Translations under genes and position numbers: made by a program
Assembly (NCBI GenBank): GCA_021613335.1
Contig: JAJTWR010000113.1
Coordinates: 1,010,001-1,074,000, forward strand
Source: Whitmania pigra
Lineage: Eukaryota; Annelida; Clitellata; Hirudinida; Haemopidae
Direction: 5' to 3'
Length of the DNA: 64,000 bases
Notes under the pieces: generated by a model
Told to the model about the DNA's origin: nothing
What the model saw: only the letters and a program-made list of their open reading frames with translations
Database searches by the model: none
Shown: one piece after another, positions 39,900 to 52,345 of the stretch
Numbering within the stretch: position 1 is the stretch's first letter
How the letters are laid out: every line of letters begins with the position of its first letter

Positions 39900-42070
39900 A
39901 CAGATGATCTTCCTTAATCTTTTGAAGAGCATTGATTCATGACAGAAAATCAAATTAAGAAATGCTTAAAATTCAATTTCATAAGTCGCTTCTACCAGAT
40001 GCAGATTTTAGATTCATAATTTATTTCGCCGCAAAAAAAATTGAGAAAACTCTGGAGTGATGCTGCATTTTTATCATAACTCTCCTTTTGGTAAAATTGC
40101 CGGTTTCAACCTCAGTTCTAGAAAGATCATACTCCTCGCTACAAAGAATCAAGCCTAACGTTCGAAATTCAACACGTGAAATGAGACTGAACGGAGCCTC
40201 TCTTCGTGGCATTCACATTCTATCTAGGTAGATCCTCATTTTCTAACTGGCTGCGGATTACGTTACTGCTAATATCAGCAATAAACTATGCTCTGATGGA
40301 CTTACAGATTCTAAAAAAAAGTATTAGACCTGTGAAGAATTAGACCACATTATAAAATCAAATGGTAATTCTGACCTTTTAAGACCTTGTAGATGTGAAG
40401 ATTGGAGTGTTAGAGAAATCATTACTATATGCAAGCAACGGCATTTCGTGAAATTTTGTTAAAAACATAGAAATGGAAGACAAATTTGACAAGAAGAGGA
40501 AATGTTTCAAGAGATGAAATAGCACCAGGAAGTTTTTCATGTCGTCCACGATTAAGTCTCTTTTGCTCAATGTTTGCTTTTCTCCATATTCATAAAAATT
40601 ATGAATAAAAATGAATTATTACAACAATTTAACAGAGAATGATAATAGATATAACAATAGATTATAATGCAATGCTAAAATATTTTTCAAACATTTACGG
40701 CGTTTGTTTTTAGCAGACAAAACTCAAAATGTTACTTCTGAAGCAAGAGTGAAATTAATTTTAAATTGGCTTTTAGCAAAACCAAAGTGGATGATTAGTT
40801 TTTTGCTGAAGATTTAAAATAATTATTTTCTAGAGACGATCTAAGACACTTTGGCGGAGGGCCACACACTATAACTTGGGTGGAATTAGGGATGGGGGAA
40901 TTTACAATTTTTGTCGAATGTGGCAAACTATTCTAATAATTTAAAAAATTAAATTAAAATACATTTTTCAACTTTTATTTGAATTTTTTAAAATAATTTT
41001 TTTAATATTTTCCAAATAACGGGGAGGGCCGTGACGCTATTAATTATATGTGTACAACACATAATATGCATAACATTTCAAGAAACTCTTGTGACGCTTT
41101 TAACAGTAAAATGAATTTTATGTTTTTTTTTTTAAATTTTGAAATTGTTACATCGCATTTCGTTATCGATTAAATACATTTTTAATTTTATTAAAACTTT
41201 TCATTACGCATAATTTCATCAGTTAAAAACATTTTGGTATTTTACAATTTGTTATCGAAACATTTGGGTTTATGTAAAATCAAAAATCACATTGCGGTAA
41301 ACTGAATGTATCTAAATTAATTTTACTGATTTACCAAACATTCATTTAATTTAAAGTAAAGACGAAACATTTCTAAATATTCTACAAATACCAAATTTTG
41401 ATTTATTTGATAGGAACAATTGAAGCGAATATTTATTAGCTTTGTTTGTTGGAGAAAACTACCTTCAAGGCGACTATGGCCAGGATTAGCCCACATATCG
41501 ATAACTAGGCTAATAAGTTCTAGTTTGTTTTTATCAATAAATCTATAATCAACACCTATAGATTATTATTATAAATTATTCTTAATACTGGTCATTTAAT
41601 AAGCATAATATTTTCTAGCGATTTATTTGATTTATAATGTCATTTATAATGGTTTGTCAAATAAATTTTAACAACTGCAAATAAATATTCACATCTAAAA
41701 ATTTATTTTGTACCCCGGCTAAATATGCTAAAAATGTGACCCCGGTCGTTCCCTACTTCCGACTTTCGTTTTTGTTTACGAAGACTTACTGAATTGCGCT
41801 TAAAAAGTGCAATGAACACAAGTAAAATTAATTTTGGGAAGCAAATTTATAGTTTAAATCAAACTATTAAATTGTAGTTTACAGCATATGCAAATGCGAG
41901 TTTAAATATCATCGCGATACCTCCATTCAGACCAATTATCACATATGTGACTTATGATTGTAGATTATAGTTAATAATATTTACTCATTTAATTGTTGTC
42001 TTTTTTTTGTTCTGCCTTCTGACTGCTCTGATTTGTTACCCATGCTTGATGTTTTTGTCAGGTAAAATTG
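39900..42070. other. Mostly featureless, repeat scraps
   Basis: At 40850-40900 a GGCGGAGGGCCACACAC-like stretch may be a decayed hAT end. At 41705-41760 TACCCCGGCTAAATATGC and GTGACCCCGGTCGTTCC is the inverse of a motif at 50410-50460. ORFs are short and uninformative. Confidence 0.3.
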
Positions 42071-42074
42071 TGTC

Positions 42075-42183
42075 TGGAATATCGTGTTCCCGGGAGCATA
42101 TTTACAAACGCGTGTCTAGAACGACGCCGGGCTGATTAATATTCATTTATTAGCTAATTTAAGCGCTATGATTGGACAGATGT
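42075..42183 (+). repeat. Interspersed repeat, about 105 bp (copy 1)
   Basis: GCATATTTACAAACGCG.GTCTAGAACGA followed by GGGCT.ATTAATATTCAT.TATTAGCTAA matches 48335-48436 at roughly four bases in five. At 48.4 kb it lies at the 3' end of the RT element. Confidence 0.5.
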
Positions 42184-42309
42184 TTCCTTAAAGTAGGTCA
42201 CATATATCGTTTTAACTTCATAAAATATAAATTTGGTTAAAGTGACCATTGTTTTAGTTAATTTTAAAATTTGTCGATTGAAATACACACTCAGTCCAAT
42301 ATATAGGAC

Positions 42310-42460
42310 GTAACCGTCTTTTTACGATATCTCAACTAATACGTCACGAAAAATTCTAAAAGTTTAGTATATTATGTAAATAGTGCTTCCAAAATTTTGT
42401 TTTAAATTTGGTGAAGTATTTAAGTAATTTCAAACTAAAACAGATCCCAAAAATGTGTTT
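42310..42460 (+). repeat. Fragment of the 25578-26020 repeat
   Basis: Direct similarity to 25590-25700 (ATATCTCAACTAATACG; TTAGTATATTATGTAAAT; TTCCAAAATTTTG). Confidence 0.45.
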
Positions 42461-42589
42461 TTGCTGTGCCCAAAAAAGATAACTTCAAAATTTATTTTTT
42501 TACACAAAAAGTTATTTAATAGGAAATTATGTTCCTTTTCTTTTCTATTATTTAAAAAACATCTTTTGTAATGTAATTAGAAATAACAT

Positions 42590-42720
42590 ATAAGGACCTG
42601 TTAAGCTCTTTAGCAATCCTCGATCTTGAATATTTGGCTTTCCTGAAGGCCTTAAATCTTCCCTTTCTCATTTTCGGACAAAGGTTTACCTCTACCATCA
42701 CTAAACTATTAATACTAAAC
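42590..42720 (-). pseudogene. Tc1 transposase, N-terminal relic
   Basis: On the minus strand KGRFKAFRKAKYS, followed across a frameshift by RIAKEL, matches GQVKAFRKAKYSIRKIANEL of the intact Tc1 copy. Only the first 40 codons or so remain. Confidence 0.65.
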
Positions 42721-42773
42721 CAAAAACTGAAATTTCTTAAAAGTATCTTGTTTATATACCATAGAAACCTACT

Positions 42774-43800
42774 TTGAAGTTCATTCTGAAGCGAGTAGTT
42801 AATGTCGTTAAATTTATTGTCAAGCTTGGCTTAGCATTCAGAGGTGACTACGAATTGGTTGGATCACCTAGTAATGGAAACATTTTGGGTATTCTTAAAC
42901 TTATCGCCCAGTACGACGACTTTCTTGCAGAGCATATCGAAACTCAAGCCTATCACGGCAAGGCAAACTATCTGTCATCTACAATAATGGAAGGGCTTAT
43001 CAGTTTAATGGCTGAACAAGTTCTTGTAAAAATTATTTCTCGAGTTAAGAAATCAAAATATTAATCCATCTTTTTGGATTCTAAACCCGATGCAGCCCAC
43101 ATTGATCCTTGTATTGAGGTACATGGAGGAGGATGGCCCAGTGGAACGCTTTGTAACATTCCTGACATGCTCAATGCGTTGATGAAATTTCTGAAGATGT
43201 ATGACCTAGACCTGGGAAACTGCCGTGGGAAAATGCATTGTAATGAGTGTCAAGTACAACGTTCTACAAGCAAAAATGAGAGAGAACGGTATCGTGCCCT
43301 AGGTTCCTTGTATATTCTTTAAACTTGATTTTGAATAATAATATAGAATGCTGCTACAGTGCTGTACATGTTTTTGACTTCCTGTTCGTCTTCTTCACAA
43401 TTTCAACGCATCGGCATCAACTTTTGACTGAAGCGTTGAAACGTGTCAATTCATCATTGATTTTCAAACGTGTTACAAGAACGCGCTGATCCTGCAGAGC
43501 AAACGCAACAACGTCTTGCGTGATTTAGACATGACTATCAGCAGATTAAGGATGGAGTAACAAATTGCTAATGATCTTGAAGAAAAAGAGTATGTGAGCT
43601 TTGAAGGAAAAGGACTCTTTAGACAGATAAATCAGCTTGAAACAGGTATTTACATCACCTATTAAAACACAAATAAATTGAGAACTGATTACGATTATGA
43701 AGCAGGCACGACTTGTAAATTTGGCTATCATCGAGTCAGATGTACTGCGTGAATTAGACTTCAGTGATGTCATCAGCTACACGGAAATCTAGAAAAGTAT
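42774..43800 (+). pseudogene. hAT/ZMYM1-like transposase pseudogene (DUF4371 region)
   Basis: Plus-strand pieces in order: KLGLAFRGDYELVGSPSNGN and LIAQYDDFLAEHIETQAYHG (42825-42960), LISLMAEQVLVKIISRVKKS (42998-43060), a stop, LDSKPDAAHID, then MLNALMKFLKMYDLDLGNCR, FDFLFVFFTISTHRHQLLTE (43375-43430), and QINQLETGI near 43630. This order is that of ZMYM1-type hAT proteins. The zinc-finger N terminus and the dimerisation end are missing; there are several stops and deletions. Confidence 0.75.
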
Positions 43801-44990
43801 CTAGACTGTAATTATAACTGTTATAACTTCATTCATTCTCTGATTTTAACCATATTTACTTGTTAGATATATACTATACTTTTTCATGAAAAATTAAATT
43901 ATTATAACTGAATTTCTCTATGTAAATAAATTTGGCAAGTACAACTCGTGTTCATTTTATTTCGTGTTTATTTATTGGAGGTATAGTAGTCTCCTTTCAG
44001 TATTTTCTAACTAAAAGTGTATTATTTATGTATTATTTTACAAGTATGTGGTGTTATGGTGAGCGCAATAAGGGGAATTGGAAAGGGGGCTTTCCTTCCA
44101 AACGAGCCCAGGGCCACCCATCGGCTTAATCCGGCACTGATCCGCCATTCTCGAAATATTTTCCACAAGAGAATTTCACTATCTCAGGAAACAAATTATG
44201 TCAAATCCATTTGGAAACATCTGCCTTAAATTAGAATTCATTCATTAAATATGTTTAGCTGAAGATACACAAATTTCACCCAATCAGAAAATTAGTTATA
44301 TATTATTAGTTATATACTTAGTTATAATTATATTATTAGTTATAATTATGTTATATTTAGTGACATGCTAATTTAATGATAAGTTTATTTTTTATTGGAT
44401 ATATGATACGCATGATATATAGCGTCATAAGGTGGTATCAAATAAAAGAGGATAACGGTACGATATTTTCATCTATCTCATGATTTAAACACCTAAAAAT
44501 GCAATGTTGTTTTTATCCACTGTAGTTGTTACAATATTATATCATTAATAAAAATTGTTTAATAATAACAACTCAATGTCAGAAATAATTTTAAAGATTC
44601 TATAAAATTGTTTAAATCAAATTGAAAGTTGTCTTTTTCAGAGAAAGAAAACATTCATTATTTGAAAGCAATTTGAAAACTTGAAAGCAATTGAATTGAG
44701 GTATTTTAAGTACATACCGATGTATAAGATGGATGAGATGATGGGTAATTCCGGTTATATTAATAGTTTTAATAACTCCATTTTTTGCATAATAATTAAA
44801 TTTTCATAATTACTTTGCATGTTGTTAAGTAGTTTTCTTATTGGCAAGCTTTAATGGTCTAAACTTGCAGCCAAAACTCTTTAACAATCGAATGCTATCG
44901 CAACAATGCATTGGCACCGTTAAGCCGTTAAAGACTGATTTCTTGTATGTTTGTAGCAAATTCGAATGACTTTGGCTCATGACGGCGGTA
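43801..44990. other. No supported feature
   Basis: A GC-richer scrap at 44040-44160 (AGGGCCACCCATCGGC) may be repeat-derived, as AGGGCCACCCACC recurs near 46998. Otherwise nothing. Confidence 0.3.
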
Positions 44991-44999
44991 TGTTTCTGG

Positions 45000-47230
45000 T
45001 GATGGGTGTATGACGACAAAAAGAGCAGATCACACCAACAAATTGTGGAATGATATCTGCGACCGAAGTAGACTTGATCTACTTGGGAAAAAGAAGGTCA
45101 ACGTGTTTCTTATTTCTTATTCAAGAAACGTATACGCTGAAGACTTGAAGATCCACCAACACTCACCCCATGGAATACCATGAGCTAAGAGCAGGCAAGA
45201 ATTACTCCAAGTGTCGATGGTCGGAAGAAGAATATCACATACTGGCAAAGATTGAATTGGAACTTAAATAGGAAGGATGCAAAAATGTGAACGTGGAAGC
45301 TCAAAAGATATTCCAGCATAGATCCCTAGGATCCATTAGAAACCACAGACGCTAATCATCATACAGAAGGATTTTTAGAGATCAATCTGTGGATATGGAG
45401 AACATGGAATCAAGAATTGAAAGCGACAATGTAAATAATCCAAAAGTCTGAATTCATTAATAATAATAAATTTATAAAGCGCCATGTGCGTAGCGTCAGA
45501 GGCGCCTTGTGTCTTTGCTGTCCCATGAAGTCCTGAAGAGGTGGGTCTTCAGGTGGCGCTTGGAGAGCTCCAGGGATGGCTGGGATCTGACGGTGGGAGG
45601 AAGTCTGTTTCAGACAACTGGAGATGAGCCTCTGTTTGAAAGGGATGATCTATGTACCAGTTGGTGAAGTTGAGTGGCTGACGATGAGTGAAGACCAGGT
45701 GTTTGGGGCGATCTAGTAGGTGATGGAGATAAGGTGGGTGGATGTTGCTAGAGTGTAATATATCATGAAGGCAATTTTGAAAGTGATACGACTATGGATC
45801 GGCAACCAGTGCAATTTCTTCAGGCAGTCCATGCTATTGAGGTTAGGGCTGAAGAGAACAAACTTGACAAACTTGTTTTGGACGCGTTGCAAGGATTGAA
45901 TTAAAGAGAGAAAAACAGAATTAATCTTGCAATACAAAGGCATGCACCAAATTTGTCAACAAAATCAATAAGGAGGATTAGAAGCAAACCCAGGTATAGA
46001 CAATTTGTTAATAACTTCATAATAGATCAGATTACTTCAACAAGTAGAAAAGCAAAAACTCTTTTTCCTAACACCCCCACTGAAAACGCATTAATCAGTG
46101 AAATCAAAATAAAACAATTAATTCTGAATCGTTATAAGTGCATACAGCACTTCCTGCTGAATAAAGTCACTACTGCTGAGCAAATCAACAGATAAAAACA
46201 CTCAGCAAACTTTAATTGACAAAGAATACAATACATGGACTAAAAGACTAATACCCCCAGTGGCCCGATTCAGCTGAGAACCATAAGATCTACCCAATGC
46301 AAAATAGAGCACGAAAGTTCGAACCAACAGGACACAAAACGTCATACTTTCGTGAAAGCCAAAGTCAGACCTAGTAAAAAGAGCAGAGAACGATTGAAAG
46401 ACATTGAAATGTTGTTCAAAATTAGCTCAATAAAAAGAGACCAGCAGCAGGGACTCGTTCAGTGTTGAGTGAGGATTACAGGAATGAATCAAATATAGCT
46501 CCAGTCGAAGGCTTGGTCGAATATTGGGGACAGAAAGCGTTTCCTCACGAAGATGGTCTCGCCGATAATATATGGCTGGCGAAATCCCTCATCAAGAAAA
46601 GGAAAAAAGAACCGAAAAATTTAAATCTGACTTTTGTTGATGTGTCGAAAGCATTTGACTCAGTCTCTCGCCAGTCGATCATGAGGGCTGTTTCTCGACT
46701 TGGGGCATCGCTGCTGTTGATTGAATACCTGTCAGAATTATACAAAAATAATTGGGTTCATATAAGAACGTTCTTACGTGTAAGATGATGAGCAGTCGCA
46801 TTCCCATAAACGGAGGCATGAAGCGAGGAGATCAAATGTCTCCTACACTTTTAAATGTTTTTAAATTATTGACACGATCTTTAGTGAGGTGGACAGATCA
46901 ATCAACAGGAGATGCCGCATCCAAAATTAAATGCAATTACATTGCCTTTGCAGATGATCTCAGTGCCGGATTAAGTGGGGGCGAAGGGACAGGGCCACCC
47001 ACCAATGTAGACTTTCAATCAACTTTATATAAATGTGTAGTATGATACGTTTTAAAAACAAGTAGCTCTTGATAAATGCGTCCATTGAAAACGACTTGTT
47101 GACGTCCTTTTTTTACTGTCCGACGGGATTTCCCAAATCCATGTGCGGACCAAAAAAATTATCAATCTGGATTTCTTAAACATTATGTCCGTTATGTTTT
47201 TGTGTAGGCTAATAAAAGATTGAAAAAAAA
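45000..47230 (+). pseudogene. R2-like LINE, interrupted and decayed
   Basis: A Myb-type DNA-binding domain is readable at 45190-45355 (CRWSEEEYHILAKIELELK, one stop, then HRSLGSIRNHRR), as in R2-clade proteins. After an inserted LINE fragment (45455-45946), frames resume at 45953 (RIRSKPRYRQFVNNFIIDQ). The RT follows at 46462-47045 in two frames: NLTFVDVSKAFDSVSRQSIM (motif A), GGMKRGDQMSPTLLNVFKLL (motif B) and YIAFADDLSAGLSGG (motif C, FADD). The thumb and endonuclease are absent. The element ends in unrecognised sequence before the AAT repeat. Such elements insert into rDNA in many animals, but no rDNA is present here. Confidence 0.78.
45455..45946 (-). pseudogene. CR1-like LINE 3' end inserted in the R2-like element
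   Basis: On the minus strand FLSLIQSLQRVQNKFVKFVL, LKKLHWLPIHSRITFKIAFM, and, toward 45520, a proline-rich PGALQAPPEDPPLQDF end, the order of CR1/Jockey C termini. It is 5'-truncated near 45946 and ends in ATT repeats near 45455, as for a LINE copied from its 3' end. Confidence 0.75.
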
Positions 47231-47231
47231 T

Positions 47232-47940
<709 letters not shown>

Positions 47941-48334
47941 AGAAATTTACCTCAAATGCATTAAAATGTGTGCAGTTGTCGTTCTTGTTTACAAGACCCT
48001 TCATCGTTGTTTTCCAAGAAGCCTTTAAAATTTTAGCTTCTGGAACATCATATTCGACAACTTGTAAAAATGTAAGTATTAACAGATGAAAACAAATGGA
48101 AAATATTAGTGATCTGACTTGTTAAAATAATTTTTTATGACTACCTATGTAAAATATTTATTTTAAAATGTTTCTCTAGAACATGCATAAATTTGGTGGA
48201 AGTTACTTAATGGCTAGTCATCAATTATTAGTTTAACTAGGTCCTACAGCGGATAATGTTAATGTCGTACTATTTTTGTAAACTAGCAGTGCCTCGGTTG
48301 GTCATAGATACTCCGGCGCGTTGAGTTGGTATTG
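47941..48334. other. No supported feature
   Basis: AT-rich flank between the microsatellite and the RT element. Confidence 0.3.
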
Positions 48335-48436
48335 CAGTACAAACCGTGACGCATATTTACAAACCCGATTCTAGAACGATTCTGGGCTTATTAATATTCA
48401 TGTATTAGCTAACTTAGGCTTTGTGATCGGACAGAC
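48335..48436 (+). repeat. Interspersed repeat, about 105 bp (copy 2)
   Basis: Matches 42075-42183. Its last part overlaps the end of the RT ORF on the other strand, so it may be the 3' end sequence of that element. Confidence 0.5.
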
Positions 48437-50281
48437 GTAATGATTATCAAGCATATGCTTGGTAAGTCTTGCTAAGGTGTACTTGGGGTAGTGCTTCATC
48501 CCTTCTAAGTCGGCTGCGACGGTCCAGTCGTTTGCCACTGCAAGAATGTCTCGCCTGGGGGTGTGCGAAGCCCTCGCGCAAGAAGTAAATCTTTCGCTGA
48601 TTTGCGATTGTACGCGAGTTTGCTTTGGAGACTGCTGCTTTGCGGCTTCACACACTTCTCGAAGGACCTGGTTATGTCGCCATGTGTACCGACCATTGGC
48701 AAGGGCATACGTGCAATTGCTGAGCACGGGGTCTCGGTACCGCCACAGAGCCGGCATTCGGTGTCTTCCACCAAACCCCATTTCTGCAAATTGTCCCTGG
48801 AGGGCAACTGGTCGTACACTGACCCTATCGCTTAGGCAAGTCGGAGCGGGGACATCTTCCACATTCTGAGCTCGGAATTTCCTTCCAGATCTGAGCAGTG
48901 GCTTGACTTCGCGGATCCTGCTATCGGCGGAGTTGTTGAGCATCCACTGCGTTCTTATTTTGGAGAGTTTGTACTCTTCCACGATGGACTTTAGTGGTAG
49001 TCGCAGGCTCGTGCTCCTACTGTAGAGGGCTAACGATGACAGCGCTGGAGGTAGACCTAGCCATTTTCTGGTGTATCGGTTGACTTTCCTCTCTAGCTTC
49101 TCGACCACTGACAAACCAATCTCATAGATGGTTAACGGCCAGAGCAGTCTTGGAAGGAGCACGAACTGGAGTAACCATACTTTGAACCGCCCTTGCAGAG
49201 GTGCCGCCTCGATCGCCTGCAGTCCCTTGCTGGCTTGTTGGAGAATGGCATCCTGCATGTTCTTGTCAGTGAGAAATTTGTCGAAAACCCTTCCAAGGCT
49301 TTTCACCGGTTCTTTGGATAGGGTGGGGATTCGCTGCTCCGCCATATCAAAGAACACGTCCTCGCAAATTTTCCTCCTGACTAGGGCGAGACTTCTGGAT
49401 TTCGCAGGTTTGAAAGCCATTAGAAACCATTCTAAAAGGTTGTTCAATTTGTCCAGGGTATTTTGGACAGCCTTCTTCCTGTTCGCGATCAGCGTGATGT
49501 CGTCCATGAATGCCTTTATTGGAGGCATGTTCACACCTTTACCAATGTGCGCCTTTGGAATACAAGACCCGGCTGCCTTCAGTTGCATCAGCATCACCAG
49601 TACGAATAAGGAAAGAGAAATTGTGCACCCCAATTGTGCTATTCCAACTTCTAGAGGCACCCACCTTGTAGTGTACGTCTTGGCGGAAAACCGCATCATG
49701 AACCCGTTAAAGTATTCTTGAAGGATGTGAATAACGGGCTGAGACACATGATGAGCCTCCAATGTTTTCCATAGGAGCTGGTGTGGTACCGACCCATATG
49801 CATTCGCAAGGTCCAACCACACGACGTACAAACTCAGCCGTTTCCTCTTGGCTCTCTGGATAGCTTCCCAGATCATCGAGGTATGCTCGATACAACCGGG
49901 TATACCTGGAATGCCTCCCTTTTGGACTAAAATGTCTACGTACTGATTAGACATCACGAACTCCGTGAGCCTTGATGCCATTACAGAGAAAAATATTTTC
50001 TCTTCTACATTCAACAGCGACACAGGCACGACCCCAAATCTCTCGATGCACTTGTTGTAGATGAAGTCACTGAAAGATTTCACTGATCCATCCTTTAGGC
50101 TTTTCTTAAGTTCCTCATCCGGTCCTGACCAGCCTTTCTTGTCGTTTCCTCGAGGGAACCTTATCCTACCTCTTGGGAAGGTCTTGTCCTTGGCGAGAGA
50201 CTCGGACACACTCGGAGCTGTGGTGTGACTCCTGTCCGGCGTTTTACCTACCTGGAACTTTGCGATAGTACGCTGTCCCAA
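48398..50281 (-). pseudogene. Non-LTR reverse transcriptase, long but defective ORF
   Basis: A 627-codon open frame. Its RT palm motifs are A: LYVVWLDLANAYGSVPH near residue 155; B: GIAQLGCTISLSLF near 217, with an extra residue and a Ser-Leu where similar proteins have Ser-Pro; C: AFMDDITLIA near 254. A thumb-like region follows (LLPRLLWPLTIYEIGLSVVE, RKWLGLPPALSSLALYSRST). After about residue 466 a 258 base deletion, relative to 26296-27239, puts the reading out of frame; a Cys motif (DTECRLCGGTET) is in another frame at 48745 and the original frame is regained at SNCTYALANGRYTWRH. The family looks R2-related, but I cannot assign a clade. Upstream, 50290-50420 (minus) continues recognisably (DSYCRVDGKKAMACQLEDVR). 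Confidence 0.85.
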
Positions 50282-50409
50282 TGCCTCTTAACCGAAATTT
50301 GATTTTGTTTGATGGACTTTGAGTCCCCTCTCGGTTGCGAAAACTCTTTCACACGTACATCTTCTAACTGGCACGCCATTGCCTTTTTTCCATCAACCCT
50401 GCAGTAGGA

Positions 50410-50460
50410 ATCGACCGGGGTCATGTTTTTAGCGGGGGCCGGGGTACAAAATGCATATTT
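50410..50460 (+). repeat. Short repeat, inverse of 41705-41760
   Basis: GACCGGGGTCATGTTTTTAG then GGCCGGGGTACAAAATGC. At 41.7 kb the same two blocks occur inverted. It may be a transposon terminus. Confidence 0.4.
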
Positions 50461-50929
50461 ATTTATGACATTTTCTGTATGTTTGCCAAAGAATGAGGAA
50501 ACATTACTGTTTCTTAAGTCTAAGTATTTTAAGAGCAGTTTTATTCCACAAAGGTGCTCCAAGTATCACGCTTTTGTTTATTGTGATGAGTTATCATCAA
50601 TTATTTATACCAGGCGTCGGTAGACATGTGATTAAGATTTGGAGTGACTCCATTAGGAGTTCAAATCATGGCTTCTCTCAAGAACTTTCCAATGTCAAAA
50701 CTTTTGCACCAAGGTACCTTTCAATCATATTTGCGTGAATAAGCATTTTTAAGAATGAAATACGTGAAGAACAATTTGAGAACAAACTTGTCCGATCATA
50801 ATCTCAGGTCACTGTTGATGTTATGTACATCAAATCTAAAGCTAGAAATGTCTGATATTTTGGCATCCAGGAAACAATTTCACCATTCCCACAAATGCGG
50901 GTGTTCATGTGAATCATGGGTATCAATTA

Positions 50930-51090
50930 AATAATAACTGAATAAAATAACATTAAATAAATAATTAAAAACGACATCTATGTTTTGATTCTTTTTTATT
51001 TGAACCTCAAGTGTGTAGTTGCCCCCCCCCCCCCAAACTGCTGTTTGGTAATAAATGCGGCCCTCGGGCTGAAAAGTTTGGAGGTCCCTG
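50930..51090. mobile_element. Right end of another hAT element
   Basis: AAAAGTTTGGAGGTCCCTG at the end (start form CAGGGACCTCCAAACTTTT) is a hAT terminus, followed by GTCTAGAG, which fits the common hAT target pattern. The left end was not found. Confidence 0.5.
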
Positions 51091-51104
51091 GTCTAGAGGG
51101 AACA

Positions 51105-51255
51105 AATCAGTCGAAGTTCCCGACATAGTTTACTCAGACGACGGATGCGAAATAAACTCTCCAATTCCAATAGTCGAAAAATTCAACAAACATTTTTCCG
51201 ATCTTGGACCAAACTTGGCGAAGAAAATCATACCTCCAAGCCATATCTTTCCATG
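51105..51255 (+). pseudogene. LINE fragment, endonuclease-RT linker
   Basis: It reads VEVPDIVYSDDGCEINSPIP, IVEKFNKHFSDLGPNLAKKI, a typical stretch between the endonuclease and RT of CR1/Jockey elements. The hAT end at 51090 is immediately upstream. Confidence 0.65.
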
Positions 51256-51383
51256 AATTCCTTACGAGCTCTTCCACTCTCACATTGCCTTTTTTTCCTT
51301 GTTTTGCCAGACGAGATCATTTAAATAGTTAAAAAATTGAAGACCTCCCATAGCTGTTGTTGGGTCTTTGTAAGAATAACAGA

Positions 51384-52345
51384 AAGTTGAACAGAAAACT
51401 TTATTGGATGTCAAATATTCAGAAACAGAAACGAGAACGGAAATATCGCTAATGGCTGACAAGTACGTATTCGCATGTAACGTCGCACAACCCGCAATCC
51501 CTATCGTTCAACTCTCGTACCCATTCCGTACAAACTCCCTCGCTCCCGAGGCCTGTTCCTTTTATACGCCAAGATGGCGTCACAACACCTCCGCGCCAGC
51601 CAAAGAGTCTCCCAGAGCTTTGAGGCGTAATCTTTCTGACCGTCTAGGCAGTGTAAGTTCTTGATCTTGTAGGTTTGGTCGCTGGAAATTTCTTCGTCCT
51701 CTTGGTCAACCTCTGGGTCTTCTCGGCGGTTGTACAGTTGTTCGTATTGTTGGAAGTGGAACATTTCTTGAAGTTGGAGTGGGACCCGGCAACATGCCTG
51801 GGTCATCGTCCTTATCTGCTCCGTGTCTGGGCCTCAATTGCTCAAAGTGCCTCTTCCAAAACATGGCGAGGTCCCAAGACTTGAACTACAGCTGCCGGGA
51901 TCCATCTAGGAACGCGATCTTTACCCGGACCGATGCGTTGTACGTAACAGGGCTTCCCGACATTGAATTTGGTGTTGCTCGTTCTCTTGTTGGACGTAAG
52001 CTCGTTCTGTCTGTTTTGTAAACGTTTGACTATTTGAGACACCAAAGGCAAAAGTGCATCTAATTTTCCTCGTAGTTGTCTCCCGTTTAACAATTCACTG
52101 GGTGAAAGACCCGACGTGCAAACTGTCTTCGTCATCTTCACCGACTTCAAAATTAGAATCTTGCCCACTTGGTAAATGACTAAGAGCATCCGCGTTACCA
52201 TGGTTTTCTGACCGTCGGTATTCTAATGAATAGTCGTACTGATGAAGTATCAATGCCCATCGGGCTAAACGATTTGCCGCTAACACAGGGGTCAGTTTGG
52301 ATGGACTGGATAGCGACAAAAGGGGTTTGTGGTCAGTCACTAAAA
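51384..52345 (-). pseudogene. Ty3/Gypsy pol relic (RNase H and integrase end)
   Basis: On the minus strand 52340-52095 reads MTDHKPLLSLSSPSKLTPVL, then RLARWALILHQYDYSLEYRR and NADALSHLPSG, the RNase H end. Directly after it 52110-51700 reads SPSELLNGRQLRGKLDALLP, then KFNVGKPCYVQRIGPGKDRV and PRWIPAAVVQVLGPRH, the integrase C terminus. The HHCC and DDE core between them is deleted. The tail to about 51384 may include part of the 3' LTR, which I cannot delimit. Confidence 0.8.

Noticed and set aside
46462..47045. Bacterial-type retron or group II intron RT
   Set aside because: The upstream Myb domain, the VDVSKAFDSV motif and FADD context fit an animal non-LTR element.
49128..49721. 197-codon plus-strand ORF
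   Set aside because: It is the antisense shadow of the RT ORF at 48398-50281 and has no motif.
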